Below are positions 57,545 to 64,000 of a stretch of 64,000 bases of DNA, one piece after another. The position numbers were made by a program, and so were the translations under genes. The DNA comes from Teredinibacter purpureus (GTDB lineage Bacteria; Pseudomonadota; Gammaproteobacteria; Pseudomonadales; Cellvibrionaceae), in contig NZ_CP060092.1 of assembly GCF_014217335.1 (NCBI RefSeq), positions 3,055,501-3,119,500 on the forward strand. Reading direction: 5' to 3'. Numbering within the stretch: position 1 is the stretch's first letter; every line of letters begins with the position of its first letter. The notes below the pieces were generated by a model, which saw only the letters and a program-made list of their open reading frames with translations, did not search any database and was not told the DNA's origin.

Positions 57545-58285
57545 TTAAGGTTTAAATGCCAGTAGCGATGAAAAGTTAAAACATTGGAACCAAAGCTCTG
57601 TTCCACGGAAGCCTGCATTTTCTAGCCGCTTCTTATGGCATTCTAACGACTCTGGTATGAGAACATTTTCTATAGCGGCGCGTTTTTTAGCGATTTCTAA
57701 ATCGCTGTAACCGTTTGTTTTTTTGAAATAATGGTGCAGCTCACTCATTAACGTATCATGGTGCTCATCGTCGAAGGTTAATTTTTCGGACAACACTAAA
57801 ACCCCACCACTATTCATGCCGGAGTATATACGCGCTATAAGAGTGTCGCGCAGCGCTGGTGGTATGAATTGTAGGGTAAAGTTCATAATAACAACGGAAG
57901 CGTTGTGAATTTCGCTATCGAGTAAGTCTTGGCATATAAGGTTGACCGGAATCTCGTGACTATCGGCATCGAGGACAATAGTGCACCGCTCTACCATTTC
58001 GGGGGAGTTATCAATGGCGGTTATGGACACATTTGCCGCCTGAATACGATGACGCATTGCCAGTGTCGAGGCGCCCAAGGAGCATCCTAGATCGTAGCAT
58101 CTGGTGCCCGTCTGCGCGTACCGCTCGGCTATCTGGCCTACCATATGGATAATAGTGGTATAGCCGGGTACCGACCGTTTAATCATATCAGGGAAGACTT
58201 CCACCACTTTTTGGTCGAACGTGAACTGCCCAAATTCCGCATCAGCGGCGGCAAAAAGGGTATCGCGTGGGCTCTTGTCGCTCAT
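57545..58285 (-). CDS. cmoA: carboxy-S-adenosyl-L-methionine synthase
   Basis: A 246-residue enzyme that makes carboxy-SAM from SAM and prephenate. N-terminal [35 protein letters not shown] and the SAM motif [17 protein letters not shown] match CmoA, as does [16 protein letters not shown]. Forms a transcription unit with cmoB and is divergent from the receiver-TPR gene. Confidence 0.96.
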   Translation of the reverse strand: MSDKSPRDTLFAAADAEFGQFTFDQKVVEVFPDMIKRSVPGYTTIIHMVGQIAERYAQTGTRCYDLGCSLGASTLAMRHRIQAANVSITAIDNSPEMVERCTIVLDADSHEIPVNLICQDLLDSEIHNASVVIMNFTLQFIPPALRDTLIARIYSGMNSGGVLVLSEKLTFDDEHHDTLMSELHHYFKKTNGYSDLEIAKKRAAIENVLIPESLECHKKRLENAGFRGTELWFQCFNFSSLLAFKP

Positions 58286-58420
58286 TATATTTAGATCACT
58301 AACGCTTAGGGGCCGCTATTCTAGCGCTAAGCGAAGAATCTCTCAATTTTAACTACGTGCTTCAACTACACTTATGATCGCAGCCGTTAAAGGCACCATA
58401 ATGGGGGATTTGGAGCATCC

Positions 58421-60037
58421 GTGGGTAGTCAGATAATTTTCTCAAAGCTCGCTATTTTGGTCGTCGACGACTTCAGTAGCTTTCGCAATACGGTTAACAC
58501 GATGTTAACCAACCTAGGCGTGTCGAATGTCGGCATGGCGGCAACCGCACGGGAAGCAATCTCTTATTGTGAAAATCGTCGCTATGACGTAATTCTTTGT
58601 GATTATAATCTTGGTAGTGGGCGTACAGGGCAGCATGTTCTCGAGGAGCTAAAGCATCGAAGGCTCATTACTCGCCACACGATTTTTATTATTGTATCGG
58701 CTGAATCGAGTAGAAATATTGTTATGTGCTCGTATGACTGTGAGCCTGACGATTATCTAATGAAGCCCATAACAGCAAAAATGCTCGAACAACGAATGGG
58801 TCGGCTTCTGCAGCAACGTTTAGTGCTGTCACCCGCTTATAAGGCACTTGATGCGCATGATTACCCGACAGCGTCAGAAATATTGATAGATCTTTCGCTA
58901 GAAGAGGATCGCTATTCAACGATAGCCCAAAAACTTTTGGGTTCAATTTTTATTCAAACCGGTGAACTGGATAAGGCTGAGCGATTGTATACCCGTGCGC
59001 TAGAAGTTCGGCAATTAGATTGGGCGAGATTAGGCCTCGCAAAAGTAAAGCAAGCGCGTGGAGAGTTGGATGTTTCAGGAGACTGGTTAGATACTATAGT
59101 GGATGATAACCCACTCTACCTCCCTGCGTATGATGTGCTAGCTGAAAATTGGCGACGTAAAGGTGAATTGTTTAATGTGCAGTTTACGGTTCAGCGTGCA
59201 GTTGATATTTCTCCTATGTCCATATTGCGTCAAAAATACCTCGCCGATGTTGCAACCGACAACAATGATTTAATAACGGCTATTACGGCACAGCGTCGTT
59301 CCGTAAAACTAGGGCAACTGTCTTGTCATGGTTTACCAGAAGATCACTTTACATTTGCTCGGCTTTCGTCACTCGCAGTCGAAAGAGAGATGGACGTCGA
59401 CCCGAATATTAGTAGGGAAGCGTTAGCTATTCTGGATCTTTCGAAAGAGCAGTATGAACTTTCTGAGGCGCAGTTGGCGCAATGTAATTTATTGACCGGT
59501 CGCATACACGCACTTGAGAACCGTCAAGATCTCGCGCAACAGTTCCTCCAAGCAGCAGAAGACTCTATGGATGATCTTGAGGTGGGTATCAAAATCGATT
59601 TGGATCGACTTCTAGCACTACAGTCGATGAACCTTACCGAAAAATTTGATGAGCTACTGCTACAGCTTAAAGATAAATATGCTGATGACCAATCTGCACT
59701 GGAACAGTTAGATGTATTCTTAAATGAACCCGCGAGTGATAGTAATAGAGAATTTGTGGCGGCAATCAACCGTGAAGGTATCGAGTTGTACAACGGTGGT
59801 GAGTTCGACAATGCACTAGCATGTTTTGAAAAAGCGCGAAAACTATTTCCAAAGCATGTGGGTATTCAGTTGAATATTGTTCAGGCCCTAATAGGGAAAA
59901 TGAAAATGGGTACGGCGGATCCCGTTCACTCAAAAGAGTGTAGTTCCTCGCTTGATCTAGTGTCGTCGCTTATTGACGAGGGACACCCTCAATTTGATCG
60001 TTTTCGGCGCCTACGCACAATGGCGAGTGCCTACTGA
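58421..60037 (+). CDS. receiver-domain protein with TPR repeats, paired with a kinase
   Basis: A 538-residue protein: N-terminal CheY-like receiver (about 10-128) with VVDD (15-17), phospho-acceptor Asp61 in LCDYNLGSG, Ser switch in IVSAES and LMKPIT, then a long TPR-like helical solenoid (for example RYSTIAQKLLGSIFIQTGELDKAERLYTRAL). No DNA-binding or enzymatic output. GTG start with GGAG about 7 bases upstream. The histidine kinase gene starts 15 bases after its stop, so the pair is a two-component system. It is a paralogue of the orphan at 25337-26992. Confidence 0.9.
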   Translation: MGSQIIFSKLAILVVDDFSSFRNTVNTMLTNLGVSNVGMAATAREAISYCENRRYDVILCDYNLGSGRTGQHVLEELKHRRLITRHTIFIIVSAESSRNIVMCSYDCEPDDYLMKPITAKMLEQRMGRLLQQRLVLSPAYKALDAHDYPTASEILIDLSLEEDRYSTIAQKLLGSIFIQTGELDKAERLYTRALEVRQLDWARLGLAKVKQARGELDVSGDWLDTIVDDNPLYLPAYDVLAENWRRKGELFNVQFTVQRAVDISPMSILRQKYLADVATDNNDLITAITAQRRSVKLGQLSCHGLPEDHFTFARLSSLAVEREMDVDPNISREALAILDLSKEQYELSEAQLAQCNLLTGRIHALENRQDLAQQFLQAAEDSMDDLEVGIKIDLDRLLALQSMNLTEKFDELLLQLKDKYADDQSALEQLDVFLNEPASDSNREFVAAINREGIELYNGGEFDNALACFEKARKLFPKHVGIQLNIVQALIGKMKMGTADPVHSKECSSSLDLVSSLIDEGHPQFDRFRRLRTMASAY

Positions 60038-60052
60038 TTTCGGAGTGATTTT

Positions 60053-60748
60053 ATGAGAGATAATAATAACACTATAGATTTCGCAATGGTGCTGGCATCA
60101 AGCGTGCACGATATGAAAAACTCTGTGGGAATGCTGCTGGCCTCTTTAGAGTCGGTCATTGAAGAAGCCCCTCCCACGAACGATACTCAAGCGAGGCGGT
60201 TTTCGACATTACATTACGAAGCCTCGCGAATTAACAGCGAGCTTATACAGCTGTTAACAATTTATCGCATGCAAAATGATGTGTTACCAGTGCACATAGA
60301 TGAGCACTACATCGTTGATGTTCTTGAGGATCAAATAGCCCGTAACCATATGCTGATGGAAACAAAAGGGCTGGGCGTTACGTTGGAATGTGATTCGGAA
60401 TTACATTGGTATTTCGATAACGATCTAATTGGCAGTGTTATTCACAATGTGGTTGTTAATTGCGCTCGTTACACGAGCAGTGCTTTGCTTATTCAAGCCA
60501 CAATAGAAGACGATATGTTATGTGTGCTGGTAGCCGATGATGGCCCCGGTTACCCCCCCAGCATGTTGCGTAGACCCGCAGGAATAGTGACCGAGGATGT
60601 AGAGGTGAGTAAAGGCGGTACTCAGTTAGGCTTATATTTTGCAGAGAAAATAGCCAGTTTTCATACACAGAACAATCGCAATGGTTACATAGAGCTCGAC
60701 AATAAAGGGCCGCTTGGTGGTGGAGTCTTTAAACTTTTCTTGCCTTAG
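60053..60748 (+). CDS. sensor-less cytoplasmic histidine kinase
   Basis: A 231-residue kinase with only the catalytic parts: H-box near the N-terminus (ASSVHDMKNSVGMLLASLE, phospho-acceptor His19), a dimerisation helix, then the HATPase_c domain with N-box (VIHNVVVNCARY), G1 (VADDGPGY) and G2 (GGTQLGLYFAEKI). There is no membrane helix, PAS, GAF or HAMP. Input must come from a partner, possibly the TPR region of the upstream regulator, which is inference. Co-transcribed with that regulator, 15-base gap. Confidence 0.9.
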   Translation: MRDNNNTIDFAMVLASSVHDMKNSVGMLLASLESVIEEAPPTNDTQARRFSTLHYEASRINSELIQLLTIYRMQNDVLPVHIDEHYIVDVLEDQIARNHMLMETKGLGVTLECDSELHWYFDNDLIGSVIHNVVVNCARYTSSALLIQATIEDDMLCVLVADDGPGYPPSMLRRPAGIVTEDVEVSKGGTQLGLYFAEKIASFHTQNNRNGYIELDNKGPLGGGVFKLFLP

Positions 60749-60778
60749 CGTAAAAGAATAAAGACTCCATTGTTACGG

Positions 60779-63706
60779 TTAAATGTCGAAAACGCTTAGC
60801 CCAAGTTTTTCAGCTTTATTGCGGTTAGCGTAATCACTAATCACTACCGTGTGAGCGGATTGCGATTGCAGGTATGTTTCGGCAACTCGTTGTAAGTCTG
60901 AAATAGTTGTATTTAATATGCGTTCTCTCATCTGTTGCCGGTAGGCAATACCTCGACCATGTAAATCCGCATGAAATAGACGCTTTGCCCTTCCTGCCGG
61001 TGATTCAGATTTATCGATAGAACTTATGATACCCAAAATAGCTTCTTCTAAATGTTGGGAGCTGTGTTTTTCTGACAGCATCCAGTCTATAGCACGATCG
61101 AAGTCATTAAGGGTTTCTTCCATGCGTGGATCGCGATACGAATAGAATCTAAATGCGCCGTTATTACTGTCCTGAGACGCACCGCCACCATAGGCGCCGC
61201 CTTGCTCACGAATAGTTTTGTGAAGAAAACCGTTGCGTAAAAAACCACCGAGCACTACCAGTGTTGCAGCATCGGGATGGCTAGAGGGGACTGTGGCATA
61301 GGCTTTTGCACAAAAGTTAACCTGCGAGTTAGTGAGCCACATTTCGGCTACATTACGTGTGGTTACTGGCATACTAAAGGGTGCGCTCGGCTCAGGAATA
61401 GGGGCGTTAAGGATACCCTCTAGATTATGGCTAAACCCCTCGAGCATAGCGCTTTCGCCCACCAATAATGTTTGGCTACTGGTATTTGTCACGTGCGAAT
61501 GAAGGTTGCCCAGTGAATTGGCGAACGCGGTAAGTGCGTTTTCAGACGCCTTAATATCGGCGTCAAGATTTTTAATGGATTGAATGCCCGCGAGGCCCGA
61601 AAGCTGATGGCTCAGCTGTGCATTTGCGGAAAAACCGGCGGTAGCTGCAAGCATAGCCAGCCCGTGCCCATTGCCCGTTATACCTTGTTCTCGATGTGCG
61701 CGTATTTGCGCAATAATTTCTCGTATGCGTGGCGTTTCATCAAAGCGGGCGGAGGTCATGATAGTTTGCATCAAATCACACAAGGGCTTGTGGTTACGAT
61801 TTAACGCTTTTCCTGAGAACGTTAGGTGTCCCTGTACGGAATGTATATCGTCTATTTGACCGCGAATAGAACTGAAAACGTTCACACTGCCACTCACACT
61901 CGCTTGCCAACGCTGGAGGTCTAAATAATCTTTATCGCCCGCCCCGAGTTCACCAATGCAGCTGGTATATAACGGCATTAACTGCAATTGCTCGGCGCTC
62001 AATGTTGGTAAATCGTAAATGAATTGCTGGTAAACCAATCCGTTAGTGCCGGCAGCATAACTGCTCAGTTTTCGGTTGTACCCTGTGTCAATGTTAGGGG
62101 GAATTTCAACTTCCGATTTTGGGACATCGTCTAAGGTTACTTTTGGGAGGATTTCGGGGTCGTCTTTTGCATCTTGACGCTCTTTAAGGGCATGAGCCTG
62201 GTGAATAATGTGCTGTTTTTCTTCCACCGAAAGTGATGCTTTGAGTGTTTCGAGGTGTTTCTTTTCGGCTTGCTCTTTAAGAGTATTGATGTTTGCGTCG
62301 GGGTGCATCGTGAGGCGCACTCTATGGGGATTATTGAGCAGTAAATCTCGCACGAGTGACGGAATGAAATCGGGGTCTTGAATATCTTTGCGTAATTGAT
62401 TAAGTGAAGCGTCAATATTAAGCAGCTGTACTGGGTTTCCACGGTGTGTCGCAGTATTAAGTGCCGTGAGAATAAGTTGTAACCCGTAGGGGTAGCTATC
62501 GCCACCAATCTCGCGTTGATGTAATTCCAGCTGGTGTAACGCAGATTCTATATCTTCTTGAGGAATGCCGTTTTGTGCAACGTCTTGTAAAGTTTCCACA
62601 ATGAGGGCTTCAATTTCTTCAGCACTGTGTTTTTCACAACCTTCCAATCCACACAAAAATGAGAGCTCAAGCTGTGAGTCATCGAGGCCACAAAGTGGCG
62701 AAGGGCCATTTCCGAGTTCAGTCGATTCCAATACGTGCATGAGCGGCGTTGCACTATTATCCAATAACACACTAGATAAAAGCTGAGCTTTTAATGAGTC
62801 TTCTAAGTCTGTACTTTTTCCTAACAGCCACGCCATAACAACATGGGTACGGTGCTCGGCATCATCTTCGGTGTAGGGATAGGATTCTTGAACGCGAACA
62901 GGAGCGTAATACCGTTTTTCATCGTCCACTGAAACGCTATAGTCTAATCGCTTAAATTTGGATAATGCTTGTTCTTCGAAACGTGTTTGATGCTCTAACG
63001 CCGAAATATTACCGTAGGTCATAAATATGGCATTACTGGGGTGATAATGGGTGCGATAAAAGCCAACGAGTTGTTCATAGGTTAGATCGGGGATGGATTC
63101 GGGGTCGCCACCGCTATTAAAATGATAGGTACTGGTAGGGAATAGGTGTTTGGTGAGTGTTTGCCATAACTGGGACGGAACAGAGCTCATAGCGCCTTTC
63201 ATCTCATTATAAACAACCCCTTTGTACACAAGCGGCGAATCACTGTTGTCAGGCTCTTCAAACTCTAGGCGATGTCCCTCTTGGGCGAAATCTAGAGGGT
63301 CTAATTGCGAAAAAAATACAGCGTCCAAATAGACGTCTAAAAGGTTATTAAAGTCTTTTCGGTTTAAACTTGCGAAGGGGTAGGCTGTCCAGTCGGAACT
63401 GGTAAAGGCATTCATGAAAGTGTTCAGTGACCGTCGGGTCATCATAAAGAACGGGTCTCGCACAGGGTATTTTTCGCTACCGCAGAGCGCTGTATGTTCC
63501 AATATGTGAGCGACTCCCGTCGAATCTTTAGGCACTGTTCGTAATGCGACTAAAAATACATTTTCATCGGATTCTGAGTTTAAGTGAATATGCTGCGCGC
63601 CTGTTGCGTTATGCTCAAACTCAAGAACCTCAAGATTAAGGGATTCAACCGTTTGTTGGCGTTTTAGCGTAAATGCTGGATGATGTTTTGGAGATGTTGA
63701 TGCCAT
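60779..63706 (-). CDS. M16C-family zinc peptidase (PreP-like)
   Basis: A 975-residue metallopeptidase of the M16C (presequence protease/falcilysin-like) group. The inverted zinc motif HxxEH is His67-Ile-Leu-Glu70-His71 in GVAHILEHTALCGSEKYPVRDPFF, and the distal zinc Glu probably lies in YNEMKGAMSS (about residue 145). Four M16 domains with the M16C linker follow. In organelles PreP degrades targeting peptides; in bacteria the role is broader peptide turnover. It has no signal peptide, so is likely cytoplasmic. The gene has no nearby partner. Confidence 0.92.
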   Translation of the reverse strand: MASTSPKHHPAFTLKRQQTVESLNLEVLEFEHNATGAQHIHLNSESDENVFLVALRTVPKDSTGVAHILEHTALCGSEKYPVRDPFFMMTRRSLNTFMNAFTSSDWTAYPFASLNRKDFNNLLDVYLDAVFFSQLDPLDFAQEGHRLEFEEPDNSDSPLVYKGVVYNEMKGAMSSVPSQLWQTLTKHLFPTSTYHFNSGGDPESIPDLTYEQLVGFYRTHYHPSNAIFMTYGNISALEHQTRFEEQALSKFKRLDYSVSVDDEKRYYAPVRVQESYPYTEDDAEHRTHVVMAWLLGKSTDLEDSLKAQLLSSVLLDNSATPLMHVLESTELGNGPSPLCGLDDSQLELSFLCGLEGCEKHSAEEIEALIVETLQDVAQNGIPQEDIESALHQLELHQREIGGDSYPYGLQLILTALNTATHRGNPVQLLNIDASLNQLRKDIQDPDFIPSLVRDLLLNNPHRVRLTMHPDANINTLKEQAEKKHLETLKASLSVEEKQHIIHQAHALKERQDAKDDPEILPKVTLDDVPKSEVEIPPNIDTGYNRKLSSYAAGTNGLVYQQFIYDLPTLSAEQLQLMPLYTSCIGELGAGDKDYLDLQRWQASVSGSVNVFSSIRGQIDDIHSVQGHLTFSGKALNRNHKPLCDLMQTIMTSARFDETPRIREIIAQIRAHREQGITGNGHGLAMLAATAGFSANAQLSHQLSGLAGIQSIKNLDADIKASENALTAFANSLGNLHSHVTNTSSQTLLVGESAMLEGFSHNLEGILNAPIPEPSAPFSMPVTTRNVAEMWLTNSQVNFCAKAYATVPSSHPDAATLVVLGGFLRNGFLHKTIREQGGAYGGGASQDSNNGAFRFYSYRDPRMEETLNDFDRAIDWMLSEKHSSQHLEEAILGIISSIDKSESPAGRAKRLFHADLHGRGIAYRQQMRERILNTTISDLQRVAETYLQSQSAHTVVISDYANRNKAEKLGLSVFDI

Positions 63707-64000
63707 GAATACCTCAAGGGGCGATTCTTACAGTTATTAGGGTAATGTTTGATGACTTAGTAGCCTGCTAGGGGCTTTCTGTACCTTCTTACCCTCTCGC
63801 TGAACGTGTAGTAGTGACGATACCACTGAACACGTGGTTTAGCCGATAAATTCTGAATTTTAATACAGACGTTTGTATCATAAAGAGCTTTGCAATACGA
63901 CTCTGCAACGTGCATTGTAGACGTGAATTAAGGTGGAGCATGGCAATTAATTGCGGGTAATTAAAACAATTTAGCGAATGTAATCTTAAGGCTGGTAGAA
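63707..64000. other. right-end non-coding stretch
   Basis: About 290 bases upstream of the reverse-strand peptidase gene. No gene or structured RNA is evident; it should contain that gene's promoter. Confidence 0.5.

Overview
The window is a chromosomal, mostly housekeeping stretch of a gammaproteobacterium. The order leuC-leuD-leuB-asd-fimV-truA-trpF-(trpB-trpA)-accD-folC-SPOR-cvpA-purF-metZ, together with prmB-aroC-MFS and scpA-scpB-rluB, is the arrangement known from Pseudomonas and its relatives. Moderate GC, trpBA placed between trpF and accD, and many GTG/TTG starts make a marine Cellvibrionales member (Saccharophagus/Teredinibacter-like) my best guess. That placement is inference from gene order, not a search result. 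I saw no rRNA, tRNA, CRISPR array, prophage or insertion sequence.

Layout. 1-8.0 kb: end of sixA, an alpha/beta hydrolase, a DUF4892/OmpA-like protein, folE (reverse), prmB, aroC, an MFS carrier, a secreted Cys-rich unknown and an outer-membrane barrel (reverse). 8.1-13.5 kb: a LysR regulator divergent from leuCDB-asd (leucine and aspartate-family synthesis), with a LysR-type dyad between them. 13.9-24.2 kb: fimV, truA, trpFBA, accD, folC and a SPOR protein. 24.2-27.0 kb: two reverse-strand genes (TauE/SafE permease and a receiver-TPR protein) that split the usual SPOR-cvpA junction. 27.2-35.7 kb: cvpA, purF, metZ, a VanZ-like fusion, then MoxR-DUF58-transglutaminase. 36-39.4 kb: transporters (Amt, MFS, SatP). 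39.5-44.1 kb, all reverse: an rRNA/tRNA methyltransferase, a CBS protein, a frameshifted pdxJ, a periplasmic cyclophilin, an SH3/coiled-coil membrane protein, YciI and a VC0807-type membrane protein. 44.3-49.2 kb: rnm, yciO, scpA, scpB, rluB and a phospholipase-A2-like secreted protein. 49.2-51.1 kb: an accessory pocket with an 8-bp tandem repeat, a coiled-coil membrane protein and a small Gly-rich secreted protein. 51.1-58.3 kb: ABC-F protein (reverse), heme-c/FG-GAP protein, diguanylate cyclase (reverse), flavodoxin, and cmoB-cmoA (reverse; tRNA wobble uridine modification). 58.4-60.7 kb: a receiver-TPR regulator paired with a soluble histidine kinase. 60.8-63.7 kb: a large M16 peptidase (reverse).

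Most interesting: two paralogous receiver-TPR regulators, one with its own sensor-less cytoplasmic kinase and the other sitting inside the normally conserved purF neighbourhood; a non-standard pdxJ with a one-base frameshift in a run of five G; a TrpA whose catalytic Asp60 position is Glu; a PLA2-like protein translationally coupled to rluB; and an 8-bp tandem repeat array next to unrecognised secreted or membrane proteins. I did not find a clear new defence or mobile system.
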